From Micavibrio_A sp964539025 (GTDB lineage: Bacteria; Pseudomonadota; Alphaproteobacteria; Micavibrionales; Micavibrionaceae): a DNA stretch of 64,000 nucleotides. The stretch spans positions 1 through 64,000 of the forward strand of contig CAZIFA010000003.1 of assembly GCA_964539025.1 (NCBI GenBank), in the 5' to 3' direction. This document shows positions 25,590 to 33,981 of this stretch, in pieces. The position numbers and the translations under genes are program-made. The notes under the pieces were generated by a model. That model ran no database searches. It had not been told where the DNA came from and worked only from the letters and a program-made list of their open reading frames with translations. How positions within the stretch are numbered: the stretch's first letter is position 1; each line of letters begins with the position of its first letter.

Positions 25590-27032
25590 TTAAACCCCTG
25601 AATTGAGATGTTTGATTGCCTGTTTTGCGACTTGTACGTCATCGAACGGTTCGACGACGTCGCCGATAATCTGGCCTTGTTCATGCCCCTTGCCCGCGAT
25701 CACAAGCACATCGCCTTTTTTCAATTGCGAAATCGCCCAGTGAATGGCTTCGCGGCGATCACCGATTTCTTCGGCATCGGGCGCGCCCTCCAGAACGGCG
25801 GCGCGAATAGTGGCAGGATCTTCGTGGCGCGGATTATCATCCGTGACGATGACCAGATCGGATAGACCCGAAGCGATACGGCCCATGATCGGGCGTTTGC
25901 CCGCATCGCGATTGCCGCCGCAGCCCAGAAGACAAATCAAGCGCCCTTTGGTGTGCGGGCGCAGCGTGTTCAGCACAGCCTCAACCGCGCCGGGCTTGTG
26001 CGCATAATCAACATAGATTGCGGCGTTTGGATGACCCGGCACTAATTGGAGGCGTCCCGGTACGCCCTGTAATTGCGAAAGTAGCGGCGTGATAATGCCC
26101 GCATCACCATCGCCCGCGAGAACGAGGCCGAGCGCGCACAACGCATTCATCACCTGAAAATGCCCGACCAGAGGAATGGTGACGTCTATTTTTTCACCGA
26201 ACACGGACAAAGACACATGCTGACCTTCGGGTTTGAGCGTGCGTTTCAAAAGCCGGATATCTTCGCCCTTCTCGCCGTAGGAAATAATTTTGTGGCCGCT
26301 GTCTTTGCAGATTTTTGCCATGTAACCGAAAAATTCATCATCGGCGTTGAGCACGGCGCGGCCCGAATGTTTAAGAATTTCGGAGAATAACCGTGCCTTG
26401 GCCGTGAGGTATTTTTCCATCGTCTGGTGGTAATCAAGATGATCCCGCGAAAGATTGGTATAACCCGCCGCCGTGATATTCACGGCATCCAGTCTGTATT
26501 GATCGAGCCCGTGGCTGGAGGCTTCCATCGCCAGATGCGTGACGCCAGCCGCCGCAAGATCAGCAAGCTGCGCATGCAGCGCCACAGTGTCCGGGGTCGT
26601 CAAGGAGCCGTATTTTGCAATTCCCGGGGCGCGAACACCGAGCGTTCCCAAGGATGCACTTTGCGTGATGCCGAACAGTGTCCAAAGTTGCTGCGCGAAT
26701 GAAACCGTCGATGTCTTGCCGCTCGTCCCTGTAACCGCGACGATGATATCTGGCTGGTGCATATAAAAACACGAAGCGATGCGGCCCAGTTCTTTGCGCG
26801 GGTTTTCTTCTTCGAACAAAAGCACGTTGTTGTTTTCGGGAAGCTTCGTGCCTTTAGGCGCGATCACCGCCACGGCACCATGCATGATGGCATCTTCAAT
26901 ATAGCTCGTGCCGTTCGCCTTGCTGCCTGGCAGCGCGGCAAACAGATAACCCGGACGCACGGCACGGCTATCGGCCGTGATGCCCGTTATCTCCATATCG
27001 CGCGGCGTATCAGTGAGCTTGGAAAGCAGCAA
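25590..27032 (-). CDS. murE: UDP-MurNAc-L-Ala-D-Glu--meso-diaminopimelate ligase
   Basis: Adds the third amino acid of the stem peptide. 480 residues. ITADSRAVRPGYLFAALPG, P-loop GTSGKTS at 102-108, TTPDTVALHAQLADLAAAGVTHLAMEASSHGLDQ region with the carbamyl-Lys domain, then LNADDEFF and GCGGNRDAGKRP. The substrate motif is DNPR (TDDNPRHEDP), which in this family means meso-diaminopimelate, as expected for a Gram-negative. Its ATG lies 23 bp inside the end of ftsI, so the two genes overlap. Confidence 0.97.
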   Translation of the reverse strand: MLLSKLTDTPRDMEITGITADSRAVRPGYLFAALPGSKANGTSYIEDAIMHGAVAVIAPKGTKLPENNNVLLFEEENPRKELGRIASCFYMHQPDIIVAVTGTSGKTSTVSFAQQLWTLFGITQSASLGTLGVRAPGIAKYGSLTTPDTVALHAQLADLAAAGVTHLAMEASSHGLDQYRLDAVNITAAGYTNLSRDHLDYHQTMEKYLTAKARLFSEILKHSGRAVLNADDEFFGYMAKICKDSGHKIISYGEKGEDIRLLKRTLKPEGQHVSLSVFGEKIDVTIPLVGHFQVMNALCALGLVLAGDGDAGIITPLLSQLQGVPGRLQLVPGHPNAAIYVDYAHKPGAVEAVLNTLRPHTKGRLICLLGCGGNRDAGKRPIMGRIASGLSDLVIVTDDNPRHEDPATIRAAVLEGAPDAEEIGDRREAIHWAISQLKKGDVLVIAGKGHEQGQIIGDVVEPFDDVQVAKQAIKHLNSGV

Positions 27033-28743
27033 GTTGCTTCTCCTTTGCTATCTGGTCTTTGGTTTTGACGTAGGCGGAAAGCGTGCCGCCCAGTTCGTCG
27101 CTTTCTTCGGGCTTGATGCCTTCGATGGCGACGATAGATTCAATCACGCGGCCAACGGCGGGCGCGGCAACCCATCCGGCCGTGGCAAAGCCATAGCTTT
27201 CTTTATTCCCTTTGGGTTCATCGATGAGGATATAGACCGCGTATTTCGGATTTTCAGCCGGGAAGAACGCCATGAAGGACGAGCGCAGTTTGTTCTTTTC
27301 GTAGCGGCCGCCTTCGTTCTTTTCCGCTGTGCCCGTTTTTCCGCCCACATTGTGACCCGGTACATCGGCCTTGCCGCCCGTCCCATCCGTTACGACGAGG
27401 CGCATAAGCTGGCGCATACGGTGCGCGGTTTTTTCAGAGACAACGCGGACACTGCTGGAATCTTTTTTTTCCTTATCGAGCACCAGAGTGGGTTTGATCA
27501 GGATGCCGCCATTCATGATGGAAGAGGACGCGGTGACAAGTTGCAACGGCGAAACGGCGATGCCGTGCCCAAACGCCACCGTCATGGTATTGATTTCTTT
27601 CCATGGTTTGGGAATCAACGGCGCGCCGACTTCGGGAAGCTCAATGGAAGGCGCCTTGAACAGGCCAAGATCATTCAGGAAATTGCGGAAAGCATCAGTC
27701 CCTACCTGTTCGGCCATGCGGACCGAACCAATGTTGGAGGAATGCATGAAGACTTCGGGCAATGTAAGAACGCGCTTTTCGGCGTGATAGTCGCTGATCT
27801 TGAATTTGCCGACTTTGATCGATTCCCGCGCGTCATAGCTGGAATTCATCGTTGCGCCCGCGTTTTCGATGGCGGCGGCCGTCGTGAATATTTTAAAGGT
27901 AGAGCCAGGTTCGAACACGCCGAGCGTTAAACGATTGAACAGCGCGTCTTTATTTTTATCGTTCACCAGATGCGGATCGAAATCGGGCAACGATACAGCG
28001 CCAAGGATTTCACCGTTATTGACATCCATTACGACGCCAGCGCCGGCAACGCCCCTGAATTCACGGATCGCAGCACCAACTTCGCGGCGGAGCGCGTGCT
28101 GGATGCGCACATCTATGGTGGTGACCAGAGGTTCATTGCTTTCCAGCAGCAGTTTATCGAAGCTTGCCTCAAGCCCCGCGAGGCCGTGATCGTCGATACT
28201 GGAATAACCGACAATGTGGGCCGCGAGCGGGCCTTGCGGATAGATACGGCGTTCTTCTTCCTTGAACGACAAACCCGGATGGCCGAGATATAGGATTTTA
28301 TACTGATCATCCGGCGTCATGTTGCGTTTGATCCAGACAAAGCGTTTATCGCCTTGCAGTTTTTGTAAGACGTCGCCGAAAGTGAGTTCAGGGAATACTT
28401 TCACGAGGTCTTTTGCCACTGTCTTGGCATCGTCGATCAAAAACGGATCGGCATAAAGAGAGGCGGTTTTAAGCGAGCGCGCGAGAATGATGCCGTTACG
28501 ATCCAAAATATCCGCGCGGTGCGCCGCGGCCTCCAGAGCGGGTTCGGATTCCAGATAAGAAACCGTTTCGCCGTTCTTTTTCATTTCGCCCTGAATGATG
28601 GTCAGATCCACCACGCGCGCGGCGACGATGATATAGGTCAGGATAAAAAACAGGCTGAGTAGCATCAGTCGCCCGCGCGCCATATCAAGCGCGGAACGTT
28701 TCTGGCCGGAGATATGAATGGACGTGCGGTTGAACGGGTTCAT
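27010..28743 (-). CDS. ftsI: septal peptidoglycan transpeptidase FtsI (PBP3)
   Basis: Class B penicillin-binding protein that cross-links septal peptidoglycan with FtsW. 577 residues: short cytoplasmic tail, one membrane helix (MLLSLFFILTYIIVAARVV, ~27-45), N-terminal pedestal domain (EAAAHRADILDRNGIILARS), then the transpeptidase. Catalytic motifs: STFK with Ser281 and Lys284, SSN at 335-337 and KTGT at 469-472. The start overlaps the ftsL stop by one base. Confidence 0.97.
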   Translation of the reverse strand: MNPFNRTSIHISGQKRSALDMARGRLMLLSLFFILTYIIVAARVVDLTIIQGEMKKNGETVSYLESEPALEAAAHRADILDRNGIILARSLKTASLYADPFLIDDAKTVAKDLVKVFPELTFGDVLQKLQGDKRFVWIKRNMTPDDQYKILYLGHPGLSFKEEERRIYPQGPLAAHIVGYSSIDDHGLAGLEASFDKLLLESNEPLVTTIDVRIQHALRREVGAAIREFRGVAGAGVVMDVNNGEILGAVSLPDFDPHLVNDKNKDALFNRLTLGVFEPGSTFKIFTTAAAIENAGATMNSSYDARESIKVGKFKISDYHAEKRVLTLPEVFMHSSNIGSVRMAEQVGTDAFRNFLNDLGLFKAPSIELPEVGAPLIPKPWKEINTMTVAFGHGIAVSPLQLVTASSSIMNGGILIKPTLVLDKEKKDSSSVRVVSEKTAHRMRQLMRLVVTDGTGGKADVPGHNVGGKTGTAEKNEGGRYEKNKLRSSFMAFFPAENPKYAVYILIDEPKGNKESYGFATAGWVAAPAVGRVIESIVAIEGIKPEESDELGGTLSAYVKTKDQIAKEKQLAAFQAH

Positions 28744-29207
28744 TATTGGCCGCCCTCTTCGTCCAGAGACTGAATAAGTTTTTCAAAGCTTTGCTTTTCA
28801 GCCTTCGCAGGAACGACGGTTTCTTTTTGCGGTACAGGCGCAGCAGTCGGCGCCGGATCAAGTTCCACCGAAACCGATTGCGCGAAGCCTTCGGCAAACA
28901 AAGCAGGTTCGTTCGGGATTATCGATGGTTCGGGAATATCGTTGACGTTTTTGACGACTTCCTTGCCATCGGGCAGTTCCATGCCGAGTTGTTCGATAGC
29001 GAGTTTTTCAAGACGTTGCGGGCGGTTCAGATAATCCCATTCGACGGAGAGAACGCGCACGGCCTCTTGTTCATGCGACAGGCCGCCTTTGACTTCGGCG
29101 AGTTGATCTTCTTTCACCTGCACGGATTGCGATGTCCAGAACAGCAGGACGCCGAAGAACGTGGCGAGCGCGAGGGAAAGAAGGTTTGAAATGCGGAATA
29201 TTCTCAT
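28743..29207 (-). CDS. ftsL: cell division protein FtsL
   Basis: Small bitopic division protein; partners in other bacteria are FtsB and FtsQ. 154 residues: MRIFRISNLLSLALATFFGVLLFWTSQ membrane helix (~8-27), then a heptad-like coiled coil (VKEDQLAEVKGGLSHEQEAVRVLSVEWDYLNRPQRLEKLAIEQLGM) that contains the typical W-Y-L-N-R-P-x-R-L-E motif. The ~70-residue tail is Pro/Ala-rich and longer than in E. coli. Assigned by position between rsmH and ftsI plus this motif. It overlaps rsmH by 4 bp and ftsI by 1 bp. Confidence 0.9.
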   Translation of the reverse strand: MRIFRISNLLSLALATFFGVLLFWTSQSVQVKEDQLAEVKGGLSHEQEAVRVLSVEWDYLNRPQRLEKLAIEQLGMELPDGKEVVKNVNDIPEPSIIPNEPALFAEGFAQSVSVELDPAPTAAPVPQKETVVPAKAEKQSFEKLIQSLDEEGGQ

Positions 29208-30136
29208 GCGTTCCCTCTTTTACGAATGGCGCCGCGCAAGCGGGCGGAACGGGAACGGGCATTTTGGGAGATTTCGGATTGGGAAGGATCGAGAGGTTTT
29301 TTCGGGGAGAGGATAAAGGAAGGATCGGCAGACTTGGCCGTGAGGGGGAGGTATTTAGAGACGTTCGGGGTTTTACCGGAACGTTCATAGAGGAAGGATT
29401 TAACGATACCCTCTTCGAGGGAGTGGAAGGAAACGACGACCAGGCGGCCACCGTCTTTGAGAAGTTCTTGCGCAGCATTAAGACCGCGTTCGAGTTCGCC
29501 GAGTTCGTCATTCACGGCAATGCGCAAAGCCTGAAACGTGCGGGTGGCGGGGTCTATTTTGTCTTTGGGTGATTTGAACACGACTTCGCGGATCAGATCG
29601 GCGAGTTGTAATGTGGTCGTGATCGGACGTTTTTCAACGATGGCGCGGGCGATGTAGCGGGATTTACGTTCATCACCGTATTTGTATATGAGATTAGCAA
29701 GGTCTTCTTCATCCATCGTGTTAACAAGATCGGCGGCGGTTTCGCCTGACGATGTATCCATACGCATATCTAGCGGCGCATCGAAACGGAACGAGAAGCC
29801 GCGATTGGCTTCGTCGAATTGCATGGAGGAGACGCCGACATCGAGGACGAAGCCATCGACCTGTTCATAACCGGCAGCCTTGACCAGTTCCAACGCATCG
29901 CCGAATTTGCCGGAGACGAAAATCAGGCGGTCACCAAATTCAGCTTTCATGGCATCAGCGCGGGAAACGGCGGCGGGATCGCGGTCGATAGCGATAACCG
30001 TGCAATTTGCCGTTTCAAGAAACGCACGGGTGTAGCCACCAGCGCCGAATGTTCCATCGACATAGACTTCGCCATCCTTCGGGGAAAGGGCCCGGAGCAC
30101 TTCGGGGAGCATGACGGGGAAATGTGGAGAGGTCAT
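29204..30136 (-). CDS. rsmH: 16S rRNA (cytosine-1402-N4) methyltransferase
   Basis: SAM-dependent methylation of C1402 in 16S rRNA (also called MraW). From MTSPHFPVMLPEVLRALSPKDG the protein is 310 residues. Motif I VDGTFGAGGYTRAFLE, IDRDPAAVSRADAM, VLDVGVSSMQFDEANRGFSFRFDAPLDMRMD and the C-terminal VVSFHSLEEGIVKSF are family signatures. The ATG at 30136 has GGGAGA upstream; the frame continues to 30169 into a repeat, which I do not use. Confidence 0.97.
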   Translation of the reverse strand: MTSPHFPVMLPEVLRALSPKDGEVYVDGTFGAGGYTRAFLETANCTVIAIDRDPAAVSRADAMKAEFGDRLIFVSGKFGDALELVKAAGYEQVDGFVLDVGVSSMQFDEANRGFSFRFDAPLDMRMDTSSGETAADLVNTMDEEDLANLIYKYGDERKSRYIARAIVEKRPITTTLQLADLIREVVFKSPKDKIDPATRTFQALRIAVNDELGELERGLNAAQELLKDGGRLVVVSFHSLEEGIVKSFLYERSGKTPNVSKYLPLTAKSADPSFILSPKKPLDPSQSEISQNARSRSARLRGAIRKRGNA

Positions 30137-30151
30137 TGCAGATCTCCCGTT

Positions 30152-30250
30152 GTCATCCTGAAGGAGCATGACGACTGAAGGATCTCAGGAGATCCTTCGC
30201 TTCCGGCTTCGCCCTTTGGGCTACGCCGGACAAGACGCTCAGGATGACAT
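30152..30250. repeat. family C palindromic repeat between mraZ and rsmH
   Basis: Starts gtcatcctgaaggagcat, contains ctcaggagatccttcgc and ends gctcaggatgaca, with an extra inner palindrome ccggcttcgccctttgggctacgccgg-like. It separates mraZ from rsmH, which are usually nearly contiguous. Confidence 0.8.
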
Positions 30251-30263
30251 CTAAAAACAATCA

Positions 30264-30719
30264 TCATGCAACCTCCCCTTTCGGTAGCGTGAGCCCCTTA
30301 TCGCGGACATTGCGGCGCGCTTCTTCGCGGCGTTTGGAGAGGATGTCTGCATCCCACACCTGAAATTTTTGACCAAGACCAACAAAGGCGGCGCGTTCAA
30401 CCACGCCCGCAAATTCCATCAGTTCAACCGGAAGAACGATGCGGCCTTCGCCATCGAAGGGGAGTTGCACGGAATCGCCGAATACGGTCATGGCGAGATC
30501 ATCTTGCGCTTCGGAAAACAGATCGAAGTTTTCAAGCCTGCGCGAAATTTCCTGCATGTAGGACCATGCAAAACCTTCAAGAGCGGGTTGGGTGTTGGAG
30601 CGGAATAACACGATGCCGTTGAAGCTTTCGCCCGCCAATTGATCGCGGAACTGGGAGGGCACGGAAACGCGCCCTTTCTTGTCGACCTTGTTGATATGCG
30701 TGGACAGAAACAATGCCAT
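30264..30719 (-). CDS. mraZ: MraZ, transcriptional regulator of the dcw cluster
   Basis: AbrB/SpoVT-like DNA-binding protein that autoregulates the dcw promoter. From MALFLSTHINKVDKKGRVSVPSQFRDQL it has 151 residues and two repeated swapped-hairpin domains; the second begins SVQLPFDGEGRIVLPVELMEFAG. The frame reaches 30776, but the added residues do not match the family and I start at 30719. It is the first gene of the cluster, and a candidate MraZ operator lies 70-125 bp upstream. Confidence 0.95.
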   Translation of the reverse strand: MALFLSTHINKVDKKGRVSVPSQFRDQLAGESFNGIVLFRSNTQPALEGFAWSYMQEISRRLENFDLFSEAQDDLAMTVFGDSVQLPFDGEGRIVLPVELMEFAGVVERAAFVGLGQKFQVWDADILSKRREEARRNVRDKGLTLPKGEVA

Positions 30720-30788
30720 GCCGCGACGAAAATTCCCGGGTTTGAATGAATTGAGACAAAAGGCCTTAAACCACACCGCGCCACTTAA

Positions 30789-30843
30789 TGGTATAGCATG
30801 GATATTTATGGGATAGCATGGGTTTTAGATGGCTACAATTGGG
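30789..30843. promoter_or_regulatory. candidate MraZ operator: TGG(G) repeats at 10-bp spacing
   Basis: On the plus strand, TGGT, TGGA, TGGG and TGGG start at 30789, 30799, 30809 and 30819, exactly 10 bp apart, followed by TGGC at 30830 and TGGG at 30840. In E. coli MraZ binds TGGGN direct repeats separated by 5 bp, which is the same 10-bp period. The array lies upstream of mraZ in the region where its promoter should be. Confidence 0.7.
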
Positions 30844-31019
30844 CGGTAGGGATTTCCACAGACTCATGCACAAGAAAAGAGTGATATTGTGGATATCTCT
30901 CTTTGTTCTGGGGTTTTAAACAGGGTTATTAATGATATGGAAAAATGCAGGAAAAACAGTGGGTTATTTCAAAAACGGGCAAAAATCAGCTAAAATCTTT
31001 CTTTTTTATGAAAAAACTA

Positions 31020-31048
31020 TTGCATTGCTTATATTGTTATGGTAATTC
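31020..31048 (+). promoter_or_regulatory. possible sigma70 promoter of the 47-codon gene
   Basis: TTGCAT (31020-31025), 17-bp spacer, TAATTC (31043-31048), about 50 bp before the ATG at 31097. Both boxes are imperfect. The stretch 30844-31019 holds only AT-rich sequence with no gene that I can support. Confidence 0.35.
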
Positions 31049-31096
31049 TATGCCCACTTAGCAACTAGTACTCAAATGTGTGTGGGGAGTATAATC

Positions 31097-31240
31097 ATGC
31101 TTATGATACTGACGATCATGGCGCTTGCCGTGAGTGGTGGTCTTTATGTCGGAACGATCGCGTTTTCGGCCTATCAAACCGCTCAACTCGACAAAGCCAT
31201 CTCTATGTTTCACAAAGCCGGTTTCGTTAACCTGGCCTAA
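31097..31240 (+). CDS. small membrane protein (47 aa)
   Basis: MLMILTIMALAVSGGLYVG followed by TIAFSAYQTAQLDKAISMF and a short C-terminus HKAGFVNLA. A single hydrophobic helix spans residues ~1-25; the rest is a short amphipathic tail. Support for a real gene: a strong Shine-Dalgarno (GGGGAG, 8 bases upstream), a possible promoter, and a rho-independent terminator 27 bp after the stop, so it is a complete monocistronic unit. It does not match a family I know. The position between mraZ and rnpB gives no functional hint. Confidence 0.6.
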   Translation: MLMILTIMALAVSGGLYVGTIAFSAYQTAQLDKAISMFHKAGFVNLA

Positions 31241-31267
31241 GAAACAGAGTAAAAATATACCTTATAA

Positions 31268-31310
31268 ATAAAACCGTCCCGGCAGGTGTGTCAGGGCGGT
31301 TTTATTTTGC
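31268..31310 (+). terminator. rho-independent terminator after the 47-codon gene
   Basis: Stem aaaaccgtcc / gggcggtttt around a 14-base loop, followed by attttgc on the plus strand. Confidence 0.7.
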
Positions 31311-31315
31311 GTGAT

Positions 31316-31381
31316 GTCATCCTGAAGGAGCATTAGCGACTGAAGGATCTCATGAGATCCTTCGCTGCGCTCAGGATGACA
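31316..31381. repeat. family C palindromic repeat
   Basis: gatgtcatcctgaaggagca ... atctcatgagatccttcgc ... ctcaggatgaca. It has the same layout as the copies inside murB and after mraZ, and lies at the 3' side of rnpB. Confidence 0.8.
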
Positions 31382-31387
31382 ATAAAA

Positions 31388-31756
31388 AAATTGGCCGGAG
31401 GGCCTGTAAGCCGGGTTCTGTACTGCGTTGCCGCAGTGACGACCATTCCTCTCCTGTGCTTGTTGCCAAGCACCTCTAGCAACCTACCCGGACGACACCC
31501 TGAAAACGGGGCATGCGCCGTCCCTATTTGGTCTTGCTTCGGATGGGGTTTGCCATGCCGTCTCTGTTGCCAGATCCGCGGTGGGCTCTTACCCCACCGT
31601 TTCGCCCTTACCAGTACCTTGCGGCCTTTGGCGGTTTGTTTTCTGTTGCACTGTCCATCGGGTTGCCCCGTCCGGATGTTATCCGGCATCCTGTTTCCAT
31701 GAAGCCCGGACTTTCCTCGACTTGCGCCGCGGTCGCCCGGCCTTCCGGCCAAGACG
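31388..31756 (-). ncRNA. rnpB: RNase P RNA, bacterial class A
   Basis: Catalytic RNA that matures tRNA 5' ends. On the minus strand the 5' part contains the conserved gaggaaagtccgggcttc and the 3' part acagaacccggcttac. P1 is formed by ttggccggaaggcc (31739-31752) and the 3' ggccctccggccaa (31391-31404), followed by a T-run that serves as terminator. Other conserved pieces include the agagtg/acagtgc P3-P4 region and the gtaagagcccacc segment. Length is about 365 nt, normal for class A. The exact 5' end is an estimate. Confidence 0.95.
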
Positions 31757-31796
31757 CGTTTTATCTTAAAATAGCAAATATGTCTAAAATTAATTT

Positions 31797-31882
31797 TTAA
31801 CCACGAAGACACTAAGGACTCAAAGAATCACTAAGAAGAAAAACTTTGTGATTCTTGGTGATCTTCGTGGCTTTGTGGTTAA
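31797..31882. repeat. family B palindromic repeat, copy 4
   Basis: ccacgaagacactaaggac ... gatcttcgtggctttgtggtt. It is followed by attgcctgcggcgcttatt, which also follows copy 5, so the repeated unit is longer than the palindrome. It separates rnpB from the amidase gene. Confidence 0.8.
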
Positions 31883-31902
31883 TCTTTGATTGCCTGCGGC
31901 GC

Positions 31903-32613
31903 TTATTCGGACACTTCAAGCAAATGCCCGGCGAGCAAGGCGTAGAGCCGGGTTTTGGTTAAGGAATCCGCTTCCCCCGCCTGCCCGTTGGCAAAGGCTT
32001 CGGGCACGAAATGGCGTTGAAAAGCCGTGATCGTTTCGCGCAGTTTGACGCGCGGATCATAGCCGTAATCGATCAGCGCGCGTTCGATACCAATGCCTGC
32101 GGATTTCACCACATCTTCATCGGACGGCACGGGCCAGACTCCTATCCCGTGTCTTGCCAGTTCGTGCCACGGGAAATATTCGCCGGGATCTTGTTTGCGC
32201 ATCGGCGCAACATCGGAATGCGCCAGAATATTTTCAGGATTGATGTCATGGCGCTGCATGATTTCCTTACACAAGGGAATAAGCGTTTTCATCTGCGCGC
32301 CTGTGAACGGACGATATCCCCATTCATGCCCCGGATTGACAATTTCAATTCCGATGCTGTGCGTATTGATATCGTTCTCACCGCCCCAATAGGAATGGCC
32401 TGCGTGCCATGCGCGGCGATCTTCATCGACATGAACATAAACCGATCCGTCTTCGTCTATCGTGTAATGCGCACTTACTTTGGAATCCGGATCGCTCAAA
32501 CGTTGCAAGGCCTCAATCGCCGTCTGCATGCCTGTGTAGTGCAGGATGATCATCGAAGGGCTTACGCCCTTGCGGTCGTCATGATTGGGGGATTTGTAAT
32601 CCTCAATCCTCAC
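31903..32613 (-). CDS. N-acetylmuramoyl-L-alanine amidase (AmpD/AmiD type) with peptidoglycan-binding domain
   Basis: Zinc amidase that cleaves muramic acid from the stem peptide. The frame runs back to 32868, but the true start is the GTG at 32613: GGAGG lies 6 bases upstream, and the preceding 85 codons are an out-of-frame reading of the MFS gene. That gives 236 residues: Amidase_2 domain with the first zinc His in IILHYTGM, the region HAGHSYWGGENDINTHSIGIEIVNPG and HSDVAPMRKQDPGEYFPWHELA, and a C-terminal PG_binding_1-like domain (IDYGYDPR...AFQRHFVPE...TKTRLYALL). No signal peptide is seen, so it may act on recycled cytoplasmic muropeptides. It overlaps the MFS stop by 11 bp. Confidence 0.88.
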   Translation of the reverse strand: MRIEDYKSPNHDDRKGVSPSMIILHYTGMQTAIEALQRLSDPDSKVSAHYTIDEDGSVYVHVDEDRRAWHAGHSYWGGENDINTHSIGIEIVNPGHEWGYRPFTGAQMKTLIPLCKEIMQRHDINPENILAHSDVAPMRKQDPGEYFPWHELARHGIGVWPVPSDEDVVKSAGIGIERALIDYGYDPRVKLRETITAFQRHFVPEAFANGQAGEADSLTKTRLYALLAGHLLEVSE

Positions 32614-33919
32614 GCGTTTCCTCCACGAGTGTGAGAAGGCCAAGCCCGATGATCCAGAGAAGGATGATGGTGAACATACCCGCCTGCTGCGTGCCGTAAA
32701 CATGCGTCGCGGCGCCGTATAAAAGCGGGCCGATAAACGCCACCGACTTGCCCGTAAAAGCGTAGAGACCATAAGTTTGCGTGACCATGCCGTGCGGCGC
32801 GAGGCGTCCTGCCAGCGTGCGCGACGCCGCCTGCACAGGCCCCATGAACAGGCCCAGCGCGAGGGCAAGTCCCGTGAACATCAGCTTGTCTGGCGCGAAC
32901 AGGACAGCGGTTCCGGTGAGAATCAATCCAATCAACGAAATCACGACCGTGCGTTTCGAGCCGATCTTATCGTCCAGATGCGCGAACAAAAACGCGCCGA
33001 GACCCGCCGTTACGTTGAGACCTATCGCGAAAAACAATATCTCGATAAAATCCATTTTATAGACACCAGCGGCGTAAATTCCACCGACCGTGAAGAGCGT
33101 GTTCAGCCCGTCGCGGTAGATAGCCGACGAGACAAGAAACTGCGCGAGGTTTTTATGATGTTTGACTTCGCGCAAACTTTGGATGAGCTGGCGAAAGCCC
33201 GAGCGCACCGCTTCGCGGAATTTCATCGGCGAGCGTTCGACATCATGCGTCCAGATCAACAGCGGGATCATGAACACCAGAAACCAGATGGCGGTCAGTG
33301 GGCCCGTCGCGCGTATGTTCGCGCTATCCATGCCCGATACGCCAAACCACGGTTCCGCCTCGCCGAAGCCGACCAGACCGAACAACGCTATGGCAAGCGC
33401 GGCCAGACCGCCGAGATAACCGACACCCCAGCCCCAGCCGGAAACGCGGCCCAGAAGATGCCGTGGCGCGATATGGGTGAGCATCGAGTTATAAAACACG
33501 GATGAGAGTTCATAGCCGATATTGGCGATCACGATCAGCGCGAGAACAAAAACGATATTGCCGAAATTGCCGAGCGCCATCGCTTCGGGCTGCGCAAACC
33601 ACAAAAGCGCGGATGGTATAATGCACAACATCGATAACCAAAAAATCCATCTCTTGCGCGCGCCTGAATGATCTGCTACCGCGCCGAACACCGGACCCAG
33701 CACGGCAATGAAGATGCCCGAGATCGCAATCGCGTAACTCCACCACGCAGAGCCCAGCGTTTCATCGCCGATCATGCCGCGTGTGAAAAACACGCTGAAC
33801 ACAAACGTGATGATGACGGTCGAAAACGCGCTGTTCGCCCAGTCATACAGGCACCACGAAAAAATTGATTTTTTCGCGCCACGGGGGGCAAGCTCGGGGG
33901 TGATTTCCGGGTCGGTCAT
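32603..33919 (-). CDS. MFS transporter, UMF1 family
   Basis: 438 residues with about 12 membrane helices. The N-terminus SIFSWCLYDWANSAFSTVIITFVFSVFF is the signature of the UMF1 (Atg22-like) family. Then GPVFGAVADHSGARKRWIF (MFS loop 2-3) and FMGPVQAASRTLAGRLAPHGMVTQTYGLYAFTGKSVAFIGPLLYG. Bacterial substrates are largely unknown; the adjoining, overlapping amidase gene suggests a link to muropeptide or amino-acid turnover, but this is inference. Divergent from msrA with a 62-bp gap. Confidence 0.88.
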   Translation of the reverse strand: MTDPEITPELAPRGAKKSIFSWCLYDWANSAFSTVIITFVFSVFFTRGMIGDETLGSAWWSYAIAISGIFIAVLGPVFGAVADHSGARKRWIFWLSMLCIIPSALLWFAQPEAMALGNFGNIVFVLALIVIANIGYELSSVFYNSMLTHIAPRHLLGRVSGWGWGVGYLGGLAALAIALFGLVGFGEAEPWFGVSGMDSANIRATGPLTAIWFLVFMIPLLIWTHDVERSPMKFREAVRSGFRQLIQSLREVKHHKNLAQFLVSSAIYRDGLNTLFTVGGIYAAGVYKMDFIEILFFAIGLNVTAGLGAFLFAHLDDKIGSKRTVVISLIGLILTGTAVLFAPDKLMFTGLALALGLFMGPVQAASRTLAGRLAPHGMVTQTYGLYAFTGKSVAFIGPLLYGAATHVYGTQQAGMFTIILLWIIGLGLLTLVEETRED

Positions 33920-33981
33920 GGGTTGAAAGACTCCTTATCCGGCCCATATTAGAGTAAATATAAAGCCAAGGAAACCTACCG

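Noticed and set aside
31333..31812. 159-codon minus-strand open frame and plus-strand frames over 31.35-31.8 kb
   Set aside because: The region is the RNase P RNA gene plus repeats; conserved RNA elements explain it completely.
32614..32868. N-terminal extension of the amidase into the MFS gene
   Set aside because: The extra 85 residues are an out-of-frame, Arg/Ser-rich reading of the transporter; the GTG at 32613 has an excellent ribosome-binding site.
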